NCBI GenBank assembly: GCA_963739375.1
Contig: CAVUAF010000023.1
Location: forward strand, 1-64,000
Source of the DNA: CAVUAF01 sp963739375
GTDB taxonomy: Bacteria; Acidobacteriota; Terriglobia; Terriglobales; Acidobacteriaceae
Direction of reading: 5' to 3'
Length of the DNA stretch: 64,000 nucleotides
Shown here: in pieces, positions 55,464-64,000 of the stretch
Layout: each line of letters begins with the position of its first letter
Position numbering within the stretch: the first letter of the stretch is position 1
Notes under the pieces: model-generated
What the model was told of the DNA's origin: nothing
Databases searched by the model: none
What the model saw: the letters and a program-made list of their open reading frames with translations, nothing else
Translations under genes and position numbers: made by a program

Positions 55464-55625
55464 CAGTTCTCAGTTCTCAGTTCTCAGTTCTCAGTTCTCA
55501 GAAAAACCCAGATCCCTCGCTGCGCTCGGGATGACAACCAAGAAGAAGTTTCGAGTTTCGGGTTTCGAGTTTCGAGCAAAAGCTTAGAACAGCAGGTCCC
55601 TCGCTGCGCTCGGGAGGGCAACAGC
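55464..55625. repeat. CAGTTCT tandem array and GCTCGGGATGACAAC repeats
   Basis: 55,464-55,501 holds five CAGTTCT units; TCGCTGCGCTCGGGATGACA follows at about 55,517, a TTTCGAGTTTCGGGTTTCG word at 55,549-55,577, and TCCCTCGCTGCGCTCGGGAG again at about 55,597. The layout repeats that of 42,265-42,403. Confidence 0.88.
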
Positions 55626-55676
55626 CATGTAATGGGAGAGTGGAGCCTCGAAACTTCGCAACCTCGAAACCTCGCT

Positions 55677-56237
55677 TCAGCGGCGCAGGAGGTGGACGAG
55701 CCAAACCAGCAGCAACAGCGGCAGCAAGGCCAATCCCGCCAGCACCAGCACGAGGACAGCGAAGAAGAGCCAGTCGCGCCAGGTCTGGTGCGGCTCGCCG
55801 CGGCGGCTGCGCTGCAGCAGCTTCAGGTTCTTGCGGTTCGACTTCCAGAAAACGTCGAACAGGTCGCCGAGGACGGGGAGGGTCCCGACGACGGCGTCCA
55901 CCGCGAGGTTGGCGACCATGCGCGCCAGCGTCACCTTGGGCAGCCCGCGCCGCCAAGCGGCATAGACAAAGACGAACCCGGCGATGCCCATCACCGCGTC
56001 GCCGAAACCGGGGAGCAAGCCGACGATGGGATCGAGGCCGAAGCGGAGGGTGGTGCCGGGAACGCGGAAGCCATCGTCGAGCAACGCTGCCAAGCGCTCC
56101 AGGTTCGCGTCGTTGAGCGGGCCGGCACTCCACCAGGCCCAGAACGGGTTTGCCGGGGAGGCCGGCTGCTGGGCTGCACGCTGCCGTCGCTCCCATTCGG
56201 CGGGGGGGATGATCTCGGGTTCGCGCGCGGCAGGCAT
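55677..56237 (-). CDS. DUF4112 family membrane protein
   Basis: 186 residues. The signature LDDGFRVPGTTLRFGLDPIV with GLLPGFGDAVMG (about residues 53-85) and the second half TLPVLGDLFDVFWKSNRKNL are those of DUF4112. Two hydrophobic segments (MGIAGFVFVYAAW and the C-terminal WLFFAVLVLVLAGLALLPLL) suggest an inner-membrane protein. Function is not known for the family. It is transcribed away from the barrel-cyclase-FecR cluster. Confidence 0.85.
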   Translation of the reverse strand: MPAAREPEIIPPAEWERRQRAAQQPASPANPFWAWWSAGPLNDANLERLAALLDDGFRVPGTTLRFGLDPIVGLLPGFGDAVMGIAGFVFVYAAWRRGLPKVTLARMVANLAVDAVVGTLPVLGDLFDVFWKSNRKNLKLLQRSRRGEPHQTWRDWLFFAVLVLVLAGLALLPLLLLVWLVHLLRR

Positions 56238-56618
56238 GATGGCTCCGGGTGTCGCGTGGCAGGTGGGGAAGCGCTACTGTAACCCGAAACGCGCGACCGG
56301 CCACGCGAAAGCGATGCCGCATCTCCTCGCCCGCGGCGCTGGTAACCTCTCAACCCGGCCAGCAGTGCGGGTTACGGGCTGCACCAGGGGGCGTGCCGGG
56401 AGGCTTCTTTTGATTGACTTACGGGGCGATTGTTGTACTCTTTAGCGCATCTTAACTCCCGGCATTTTTTGGCCGGCCGTGGCGCGTGGGCGCCCGGTCG
56501 TGCTCCCTCCGCTACTCCGGCCATTCCGGTTGATGGCCACCATGTAGTCCCAACACGCGGGCGCCCACCACGGCGAGCCGAAGCAGGCGCGCCGGGGCCC
56601 CGGGGCAAAGGTGTAAGG
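56238..56618. other. Divergent upstream region of the barrel-cyclase-FecR operon
   Basis: A gene-free 380 bases with one likely promoter (56,414-56,441) and a 175-base leader that contains no clear riboswitch or attenuator. GGGCAAAGGTGTAAGG precedes the ATG at 56,619. Confidence 0.5.
56414..56441 (+). promoter_or_regulatory. Likely promoter of the barrel-cyclase-FecR operon
   Basis: TTGACT (56,414-56,419), 16 bases, TACTCT (56,436-56,441). Confidence 0.5.
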
Positions 56619-58478
56619 ATGCGAGTGCTGAGAAACGTCTGTTGTGTTGTGCTGCTGGCGGCGCTCGGGGCCGCGCAGCAGTCGGGGGCGGGCAGCCCGG
56701 CCGCGAGCAATGCGCAAGACCCGTCGCAAAAGCCGGCCTCGCCTTTGGAAGAGCCGAAGAAGCCCAGCGAGGCCGAGCAGAACAAGCCCAAGGCGGCCAG
56801 CTTCGACATCGGGACGGCGGCGGCTACGGCCCAGGACCAGGACGTCGGCGAAGTGCGGCTGATGACGCGCTACACCGAGCTGGGGGGCGACCCCACCCGC
56901 TCGTTCCGCATCGCCGGCGAGAACAACCTGGCCGAATTCAACTGGTTCATGGACCGCAAGTTTTTGGTGACCCGCCGGGTGCAGCTGCTCTCCATGTACC
57001 GCGGGACCGATGATTTCAGTCTCGACCCCGAGCACAACAGCCTGCAGAAGGCGTACGCGCGCATCTACGGGCCGCGCGACGAATACATCTTCGGCGACGC
57101 CCTGGTGAACTTCTCGCGCCTCACCTTCAACCAGAACGTCAAGGGCGTGAACGCGAACTGGAAGCTGGGGGAGAGCTGGAAGCTGGGCACCTTCGGCGGC
57201 GTGTTCATCGACCGCTACGGCTCGCTGTTCAAGGACCTGACGGGACGGCCGTATCTTTCGACGGTGTGGGGGATGCGGCTGGAGCATGCGTTCGCGCGCG
57301 GCTCGTCGTACGGCTTCAACTTCTCCACCGCCGACGACCAGGAAGGGTCGCTGCCGCCGGCCACTCTGGGGACGGCGCCCTTCCCCGCCAGCAACCGGGT
57401 GGGGAGCTTCGACACCAAGCTGCAACTGGCCGGGGTGCGTCTCGACGGCGAGCTAGCGTACTCGTTCACCGATTTCGACAAACGCAGCTCCGCCAGCTGC
57501 ACCGCGCCGTGCGACTCGCGGCAGCCGCAGCCGGGGCTCGGCTACCAGGGCGACTGGGGGGCGCGGCTGGACGCCAGCTGGCGCTACCAGAAGTTCAGCC
57601 TGCGCGGCTCCTTTGTCCGCTACCAGCCGAACTTCGCCGCGCTCAACGCGCGGCAGATCGCGGACCTGCAGGACGCCATGCTGCGCGCTTCCTACGAGCT
57701 CACCAACTGGATGACGGTGGATGGCACCTTCCGCCGCTCCAACAACGATCTGCGGGGGCAGTTGCCCTTCGAGACGCGGCTGCTGGGTCCGGAAGCGAAG
57801 CTCATCTTTCACGACCTGCCGGTGTACCGGCGGGCCACGTTCGAGACGGGCTACCGGCACCGCAATGTCGCGGCCTCCGACGGCTCCATCAATCGCTACC
57901 TGCGCACGCCCTACGCCGAGCTGACCCTGCCGGTCAAGACCACCTACTTCAACCTCGGCTACGAGCGCCGCCAGGCGGTGGATCTGAAGCAGGCCGACCA
58001 GAGCTCGAATACCGACCGGGTGTACATCGGGCTGCGCGGGATTTATGACCTCGGCGGCTGGCACGTGAACCCGACGGTGCGCTACGAGCTGGAGCGCTCG
58101 GGGCAGCGCCCGCGGCTGGGGCAGGTGATTCCCAACCCCATCCTCGCCTTCCTGCTGGACCGGGATTCCAACCGGCTGGGGACGGCGGGGCTGTTCATCG
58201 AGCCGCCCAAGTGGTTCCTGCTGGAGCTGGCCTTCCGCGACGCTTCCGCGACGCTGCCCACGATATCGCCGAGCGGCCTGACCCTGGTGCCGTCGGGCTA
58301 CAGCCGGCCCAGCTATCGCACCGCGCTCACGTACAAGTTCAAGAACGACGAGAACATCCAGTTCATCTTCTCGTTCGAACGCAACAACAACTTTTACTTC
58401 AACACGCCGAACTTCGATGAACGGGTGACGGGGCTGACCTTCGTCTACAAGTTTGGGCGCCGGGCGTCGCAGCAATGA
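56619..58478 (+). CDS. Predicted outer-membrane beta-barrel protein
   Basis: 619 residues from ATG 56,619. Signal peptide MRVLRNVCCVVLLAALGAAQ, a Pro/Lys-rich disordered linker (21-65), then an all-beta region of alternating aromatic and polar residues (FNWFMDRKFLVTRRVQLLSM, WKLGTFGGVFIDRYGS, YELTNWMTVDGTFRRSNNDL, YINFNL-type strands) to a C-terminal FVYKFGRR. It has the look of a large porin-like barrel, somewhat like MtrB/PioB-type proteins, but no heme-protein genes or CXXC mark are nearby, so I give no name. Its stop overlaps the start of the cyclase gene (ATGA). Confidence 0.75.
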   Translation: MRVLRNVCCVVLLAALGAAQQSGAGSPAASNAQDPSQKPASPLEEPKKPSEAEQNKPKAASFDIGTAAATAQDQDVGEVRLMTRYTELGGDPTRSFRIAGENNLAEFNWFMDRKFLVTRRVQLLSMYRGTDDFSLDPEHNSLQKAYARIYGPRDEYIFGDALVNFSRLTFNQNVKGVNANWKLGESWKLGTFGGVFIDRYGSLFKDLTGRPYLSTVWGMRLEHAFARGSSYGFNFSTADDQEGSLPPATLGTAPFPASNRVGSFDTKLQLAGVRLDGELAYSFTDFDKRSSASCTAPCDSRQPQPGLGYQGDWGARLDASWRYQKFSLRGSFVRYQPNFAALNARQIADLQDAMLRASYELTNWMTVDGTFRRSNNDLRGQLPFETRLLGPEAKLIFHDLPVYRRATFETGYRHRNVAASDGSINRYLRTPYAELTLPVKTTYFNLGYERRQAVDLKQADQSSNTDRVYIGLRGIYDLGGWHVNPTVRYELERSGQRPRLGQVIPNPILAFLLDRDSNRLGTAGLFIEPPKWFLLELAFRDASATLPTISPSGLTLVPSGYSRPSYRTALTYKFKNDENIQFIFSFERNNNFYFNTPNFDERVTGLTFVYKFGRRASQQ

Positions 58479-60847
58479 ACCAGTGGAAACAAGCCGCCGG
58501 GGCCGCGCTGCAGCGGCTGGGCGAGCTGCTGGGGAAATTACCGGCCAAGCGGGTGGAGATGGGGCTCGCCGTCCTGGTGACGCTGCTGGCCATCATGGCC
58601 TACGCCTTCGTGGCGACGGGGACGCGCGGCACCATCTTCCTGTTCCTGCAGAACGTGGAGTTGCGCTCGCTGGACGCGCTGTTCAAGAGCCGCGGGCCGC
58701 GCCCGGTGGATGAGCGCATCGTGATCGTGGACATCGACGACAACACGCTGCGCAAGGTGGGCGCGTGGCCCATCCCGCGCAGCGGCTACGCCAAACTGAT
58801 CGACCAGCTGCACGCCGGGGGCGCCAAGGTGGTGTCGTTCGACGTCAGCTTCCCCACCCCGGAAAAGAACTCGGCCATGGAGACGCTGAAGCAGCTGGAA
58901 GTGGAGTTGAGCGACAAGGTTTCGGCCCCGGTCATCGAGCGCATCCGCGAGATTGAGAAGACCAGCGACAACGACGTCATCCTGGCGGCGGCCATCAAGA
59001 ATGCCGGCAACGTGATTCTGGGGCACAGCTTCCTGGATCCCGAGGCCATCAAGACCATCGAAGCCAAGGCCATGGAGGACTACTTCAACATCCTGTGGGC
59101 GCACCCCTTTCCGCAGGTGGTGAAGGCGAAAGAGGCGCGGCAGTTCGACCTCAACGCGGCGTGGCGGGAGCACGGGGGGCAGACGGCGCTGGGGGTTTTC
59201 CCCAACCTGCTCATTCTGGTGGAAGACGCGCGCTCGGTCGGCTTCTACGACATGACGCCGGATGCCGACGGCACGCTGCGCAACGCCACGCTGCTGGTGC
59301 GCTACGAAGAGAAAGACTGGTACCCGTCGTTGCCGCTGGAGACGCTGCGGGTATTCGAGAACATCAAGGACCAGTCATCGGTCGCCTACATGGTGGACAC
59401 CGGGCTGGACCGCATGGAGGTAGGGCCGCACAACATCACCACCCGCGGCGACGCGACGGCGCTCATCAACTTCGCCGGGCCGTTCCGCTCGTACCGGCAC
59501 TACTCGATGGCGGACGTGATCGACGGCACGGTCCCGGCGGCGACCTTCCGCGACAAGGTTGTCTTCGTGGGCGCGACGGCGAAGGGCATCGGCGACATGC
59601 GCTCCACGCCCTACCAGAAGCAGGACGAGAACTACATGGGGGTGGAGATCCACGCCAACGTGCTCGACAACCTGCTGCACTCGGACGAGCGGGGGCGCGG
59701 CTTCATCCGGCGCGGGGTGACCGAGGAGATGATCGACCTCGCCGTCATCGTGCTGTTCGGGATCGGGCTGGGGTACTGGTTCGGGCACGCCAAGCCCAAG
59801 CACGCCACGGTGGGGGTGGTGGTGGTGGTGCTGGTGTTCGGCTTCTTCGTGCGCTTCATGTTCAGCCACTTCGGCATGTGGCTGTTCGTGGTGATGCCGA
59901 TCGCCACCCTGCTGGTGGACTATGGGGCCATCACCAGCTACCGCATGATCTTCGAGGAGCGCGAGAAGCGGAAGGTGCGGCGCACCTTCGCGCGCTACGT
60001 CTCCCCCGGCGTCATCGCCCTGATCGAGAAAGATCCGCGGAAGTACTTCCGGGCGGGCGGCGAGTCGAAGGAGCTGACCGTGATGTTCTCCGACATCCGC
60101 AGCTTCACCGCCATGTCGGAGGGCATGACGCCCGACGAGCTGGTCGGCTTCCTCAACGAATACCTGGGGGAGATGACGGAGATCCTGTTCCGGAGCTGGG
60201 GGACGCTCGACAAGTACATCGGCGACGCCATCATGGCCTTCTGGGGCTCGCCGTACCCGCAGGACGACCACTTCAACCGCGCCTGCGCCGGCGCGCTCGA
60301 CATGAGCGCCCGGCTCGACGAGCTGAACCTGAAGTGGGAGGCCGAGGGGAAGAAGCATTTCCAGATCGGGATCGGGATCAACAGCGGCATCGTCAACGTC
60401 GGCAACATGGGGTCCGACAAGCGCTTTGCGTGGACGGTGATGGGCGACAACGTGAACCTGGCGTCGCGCCTGGAAGGCATGACCAAGGAATACAAGGTGC
60501 GGACCGTCATCAGCGAGTTTACCTATCGCAAGGTGAAGGACCACTACGTGTGCCGCGAGCTGGACCGCATCCGGGTGAAGGGCAAGCTGCAGCCGGTCGG
60601 GATTTACGAACTGCTGGCATTTGCCAAAGACGCGCCCCGCTATGCCGACCTGCTGGAGCGCTTCGACGATGCCATGAAGTCGTACAAGCGCATGCAGTTC
60701 GAAGAGACGGCGGGGAAGCTGGAGGCGCTGCTGCAGCGCTATCCGGAGGACGGGCCGTCGCACGTGATGCTGCATCGCGCGCACGAGTTTTTGAAAGAAA
60801 CGCCGGCGCCCGATTGGGACGGCGTGTACGTGATGAAGACGAAATAA
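58475..60847 (+). CDS. CHASE2-domain adenylate/guanylate cyclase
   Basis: 790 residues. N-terminal membrane helix (about 28-52, LAVLVTLLAIMAYAFVA); extracytoplasmic CHASE2 sensor (about 65-405: DERIVIVDIDDNTLRKVGAW, VSFDVSFPTP, FRDKVVFVGATAKGIGDMRS); three closely spaced helices (about 420-490); and a cytoplasmic class III cyclase (about 530-710) with ELTVMFSDIRSFTAMSEGM, TLDKYIGDAIMAFWGSPYPQ and WTVMGDNVNLASRLEGM. Both metal Asp residues and the transition-state Asn/Arg are present, so it should be active; K-Y-I-G-D is the adenylate cyclase form. It is translationally coupled to the barrel gene and followed by the FecR protein gene, a pairing (FecR with CHASE2) seen in other bacteria. Confidence 0.95.
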   Translation: MNQWKQAAGAALQRLGELLGKLPAKRVEMGLAVLVTLLAIMAYAFVATGTRGTIFLFLQNVELRSLDALFKSRGPRPVDERIVIVDIDDNTLRKVGAWPIPRSGYAKLIDQLHAGGAKVVSFDVSFPTPEKNSAMETLKQLEVELSDKVSAPVIERIREIEKTSDNDVILAAAIKNAGNVILGHSFLDPEAIKTIEAKAMEDYFNILWAHPFPQVVKAKEARQFDLNAAWREHGGQTALGVFPNLLILVEDARSVGFYDMTPDADGTLRNATLLVRYEEKDWYPSLPLETLRVFENIKDQSSVAYMVDTGLDRMEVGPHNITTRGDATALINFAGPFRSYRHYSMADVIDGTVPAATFRDKVVFVGATAKGIGDMRSTPYQKQDENYMGVEIHANVLDNLLHSDERGRGFIRRGVTEEMIDLAVIVLFGIGLGYWFGHAKPKHATVGVVVVVLVFGFFVRFMFSHFGMWLFVVMPIATLLVDYGAITSYRMIFEEREKRKVRRTFARYVSPGVIALIEKDPRKYFRAGGESKELTVMFSDIRSFTAMSEGMTPDELVGFLNEYLGEMTEILFRSWGTLDKYIGDAIMAFWGSPYPQDDHFNRACAGALDMSARLDELNLKWEAEGKKHFQIGIGINSGIVNVGNMGSDKRFAWTVMGDNVNLASRLEGMTKEYKVRTVISEFTYRKVKDHYVCRELDRIRVKGKLQPVGIYELLAFAKDAPRYADLLERFDDAMKSYKRMQFEETAGKLEALLQRYPEDGPSHVMLHRAHEFLKETPAPDWDGVYVMKTK

Positions 60848-60884
60848 AGCAGTTGGCAGTTGGCAGGTGGAACGAGGATTGGTG

Positions 60885-63800
60885 ATGACCAAGAAGCTGC
60901 TGCTCAGAGTTGCGGTGGGGGTGGTGCTGATGGGGATGGAGCTGCCCGCGTGGGCGGCGGCGGCCAGCCCCCCAATGTGCCGACGACGGCCAAGGCCGGC
61001 AACATCTCGGCCCTGCTGCCGGTAGCGCGCATTGCGCGCGGCACCGGCAAGAACCTGGCGACCAACGAGGCCAAGAAGGGCGACGGGCTGGTGTGGAACG
61101 ACGTGGTGCGCACCGACAAGGGCGGGCGCGCGCGCATCACCCTGGTCGACCAGTCCATCCTCTCGCTGGGCTCCCAGGCGGAACTGAAGATCGTGCAGCA
61201 CGACGCGCGCGCGCAGCAGACGTCGCTCGCCCTCACCTACGGGCGGCTGCGCGCCGAGGTTACGCGGATCACGCGCGACGGCGGGGGCTTCACGGTGCGC
61301 ACCCCGACGGCGGTCGCCGGCGTCATCGGCACCGACTTTGCCTCTCTGGCTTCGGAGTTTATGGCGGAGTTCGTCTGCATCAGCGGGCAGGTGGGCATCA
61401 CCGGCACGGACGTGCCCGAGCGCGTGGTGTGCAACGCCGGCGAGTACGTGCGCGTGGAGAAGGGCAAGGCGCCCTCGCCGCCCAAGCCGGCCACGCAGGA
61501 ACAGATCCAGCAGGTCATCCAGGAAACCGAACCCGCCATCATCACGGCGCTCTCCCCGGCTTCCGGGGTGAGCGGCAGCACGGTGCTGGCCACCGCCACC
61601 GGCACGCAGCTGGGCGGCGTGACCTCGGTGGGCATCGCGGGCGGCGCGGGGGTGCAGGTCAGCCTGCAACCGGGCGCCACCGACACCAGCCTGGGGATGC
61701 AGATCACGGTGGCTGCCGGCGCGGCGCCGGGACCCCGTACCCTCACCTTCAACCGGCGGCAGGGGCTGCCCTCCGCCGCGGTGTTCATGGTGGTGGCGCC
61801 GGGCGGCGCCGGTAGTACTCCGGCGGAGATTGCCCGGTCGTACACCGACGTCTTCGAGCAGGAGAGGAGTTCCACCATCGCCGGCCTGAACGGCATGCTG
61901 GTGGGCTTGCAGCAGTCGGTGCAACGGGCGGGACAGCAGCTCGATGCCGCCAACACCACGCACGCGGACCTGGCCACGGTCCTGCAGCAGTTCCAGGCGC
62001 AGATCGACGCCGCGGTAAGGGCGGCGCAGGCCGCGGGAACGGCGGTCAACAACGCCGCCGAGACGGCGAACCGCGACTTCCAGCAGCGCATGGCCACGGC
62101 GCAAACGGCGCTGCGGCAGCGCAATCCGGACGGCACGCCCGACGCCCAGTTCACGCAGGAGGCGGCGACGGCCTTCACGGAGGTGAATACCGTCTTCAAC
62201 AACTCGCTGCGCAGCGCGCATGACGCGGTCGGCGACCAGATCCTGGAGGCGAACAACACCATCGGCTCGCTGACCCAGAGCTCGCTGGCCCAACTGCAGG
62301 CGGCGGCGCGCGCCGCCGGCACCGTTGCCAGCCGCGGCGAGGTGCGGGTGGAGGTGGGGGAGGCGTTCACCTTCCACGCCTCCAGCAACGCCGCCAGCTA
62401 CGAGTGGACGTTGTGCAATGCCCGCGGCGCCTGCAATCCGCTGCCCGGCTTTACCGCGACGACTCCCGACTTCAGCGCCCTCAGTTGCGGGCTGAACCCC
62501 GGGGATTACATAGCCAAGCTCACCGGCACGGACGCCAACGGGAGGGCGATCAGCGAAAGCTATGCGCTGCAGGTGCTGCCGCCGGCCTACGACGATCCCG
62601 CCACCCAGCTCCGCAACCTGGCCGCGGCCTACACGTCGCTGCAGTCGGCGCGCTTCCTGTCGTACTTCGATCCCGACTTCGGCGGCCTCCCCATGCTGCA
62701 GGAGAACATACGCCGCACCTTCGCCTCGCTGAGCTCAATGAACATCAACCTGCGCATCTCGCAGGCGGAGGTGAATTGCAACGCCGCCACGGTGCGCGCC
62801 GACTGGCAACAGAACTACAGCTTCCCGCAGAACACGGGGCTGGTGTACCACCAGTCGGAACAGCTCACGGCGCGCTTCACGCGCGTCCCGGGGCGGGGCT
62901 GGCTGATCAACGATTTTCAGGGCGACAACGGCACGGTGCAGGGCGTGCCTCCCGGTCCCATCACCAGCGACCTGGCGCTGCCCGAGCTGCAGGTAACGAA
63001 CATCACCACCGCGGCCGCGCAAGGCGGCGGGGGCGGACTGCGAGCGGCCAGCGGCAGCGAGGGGAACGCCGCCAACCCCGTGCCCGTCGCTCCCGGCACG
63101 GTGAACGTGCGTTTCACGGTCACCAACGTCGGGCGGGCGCCGCTGACGCAGGCGGTCACGATCCACGTGGCGCTCCTTGACCTGAACCATGTCGAGCTGG
63201 CGGGCGGCGACGTCGTCGTCAATCCGCCACTCGCGGTCGGCGGCACGGTCAACCTGCAGACCACGGTGCAGGTGCCGCAGCTCCCGCCGGGCACCGGAGG
63301 GCAGCTCATCGCCATCGTGAACCCGGGCTGCCGCATCCCCACCACCAACTGCGGCGCCACCTCCACTTCGTTCCAGTCGATAACGGTGGGTACGGTTGAC
63401 CTGGCGGTGCAAAGCATCACGCCGGCGGCGAACCTGGTGGCCACGTTGGCCGGCTCCGCCACCGTCAACATCCGCAACACCGGCACGATCACCTCGAACC
63501 AGGTCACGGTCGTGCTCACCAGCCCCGACTTCCCCGGCTTCACGGCGAGCAGCCCGGTCCCGGCCATAGGTCCCGGCGCCAGCCAGAACGTGACCGTGAA
63601 CTTCAGCGTGCCCAACGGCACGGGCACGCACGTGTTCCGGGCGCAGATCACGCCGGCGGCGCAGTTCGACATCAACCCGGCAAACGATTCGAACACGGCG
63701 TCGTTCACGCTGGCGGCGCGCGTGGTCGACCTCGCCCTCAACGGCATCACGCTGCAGGGGAACCTCGCCTCCGGCCTGTCGGCCACGCTGGTGCTGCAGC

Positions 63801-64000
63801 TCCAGAACCTCGGCAGCGCGCCGTCGGCCGCCGCGGACACCATTTCCTGCACCCTGACGGGCCTGCAGGGAAGCTCCCCCTGGGTTCGATTCCCCTGGCG
63901 ACAATCAACGGCGGTGGCGTGGCAAGCCAGAACTTCACCTTCACCACGCCGGCCAACCGCGCGGGCAACGACACCATTCTCTGCACGCTGTCGCAGGACC
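60885..64000 (+). CDS. Secreted FecR-domain protein with CARDB repeats (3' end beyond window, two frameshifts)
   Basis: The start MTKKLLLRVAVGVVLMGMEL gives a signal peptide. At about 60,970 a C-run indel (AGCCCCCC) shifts the frame, and reading then continues for about 970 codons to about 63,880, where another C-run error shifts it again (GFDSPLATINGGGVASQNFT is recovered in the other frame). The mature part has a FecR domain (about residues 55-160: GDGLVWNDVVRTDKGGRARI, RTPTAVAGVIGTDF), an IPT-like Ig segment (ALSPASGVSGSTVLATATG), a coiled-coil region (LQQFQAQIDAAVRAAQAAG), a domain with VEVGEAFTFHASSNAASYEW, and CARDB-type adhesion repeats (LQVTNITT, VDLAVQSITPAANLVATLAG, VDLALNGITLQGNL). 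It lies 37 bases after the cyclase gene. Confidence 0.85.

Noticed and set aside
59375..62377. 1000-residue open frame on the minus strand
   Set aside because: It is antisense to the cyclase and FecR genes, with His/Arg/Gly-rich shadow composition and no domains.
63865..63905. tRNA T-arm-like word GGGTTCGATTCCC near the window end
   Set aside because: It lies inside the FecR/CARDB reading frame, and no acceptor, D or anticodon arms can be built around it.

Overview
The window is GC-rich DNA from what looks like an Acidobacteriota genome, probably a metagenome-derived long-read assembly. The taxonomic signs are an Oar-type TonB-dependent receptor with an N-terminal carboxypeptidase-regulatory domain, a CarD regulator, a DUF4112 protein, an EF-Ts of the short type, and many GC-rich palindromic repeats between genes. 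Homopolymer-type frameshifts in otherwise good genes (lepA at about 23,499; the FecR gene at about 60,970 and 63,880) suggest uncorrected long-read errors.

The dominant structural fact is a giant inverted duplication. Bases 1 to about 12,102 are repeated as the reverse complement from about 12,108 to 24,143 around a 5-base spacer (12,103-12,107). Every gene of the left arm (lepA, a nuclease-cyclase gene, a Zn-finger protein gene, a histidine kinase/sigma54 regulator pair, a Cys-motif protein gene, gdh, maf, tatA, an M20 peptidase gene, fabZ, lpxA) returns in mirror order on the right arm. The arms are nearly identical except for three diverged, frameshift-ridden blocks: lepA (left arm bad), kinase/regulator (both bad) and peptidase-fabZ-lpxA (right arm bad). 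A fold-back chimera is the most economical explanation. The chromosome would then be the right arm running into the unique DNA beyond 24,143, and the cleaner copy of each gene has to be picked arm by arm.

24.1-36.8 kb is a housekeeping block: lepA (+), then on the minus strand ompH/skp and bamA (envelope biogenesis), a molybdopterin oxidoreductase gene that carries two in-frame copies of dispersed repeats, frr, pyrH, tsf and rpsB (translation and UMP kinase), rpsI and rplM. 37.0-39.0 kb is a small accessory patch: a TonB-like protein gene with a decayed copy of its own C-terminal domain behind it, a small membrane protein gene and an AbrB-antitoxin/putative-toxin pair. 39.1-47.2 kb carries envelope and general functions (FtsX-like permease, LolB-like lipoprotein, mltG, ruvX, AI-2E family transporter, carD, greA, a CDP-alcohol phosphatidyltransferase, an asparaginase-type Ntn hydrolase). 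47.4-56.2 kb holds a large TonB-dependent receptor gene, a Crp/Fnr regulator gene, a LysM lytic transglycosylase (mltD-like) gene, a histone H1-like bipolar protein gene and a DUF4112 gene. 56.6-64 kb is an apparent operon: outer-membrane beta-barrel gene, CHASE2-adenylate cyclase gene (ATGA overlap), and a long secreted FecR/CARDB protein gene cut off by the window end.

The best candidate for something new is the 385-residue protein reconstructed from the two arms (1,567-2,724 / 21,419-22,577). Its N-terminal domain has a D-X13-E-A-K signature of PD-(D/E)XK nucleases and is fused to a class III nucleotide cyclase domain with unusual base-recognition residues. It sits in lower-GC DNA and resembles a defence gene. 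Second is the dense population of palindromic and 'word-like' tandem repeats, two of which have invaded a reading frame without breaking it.
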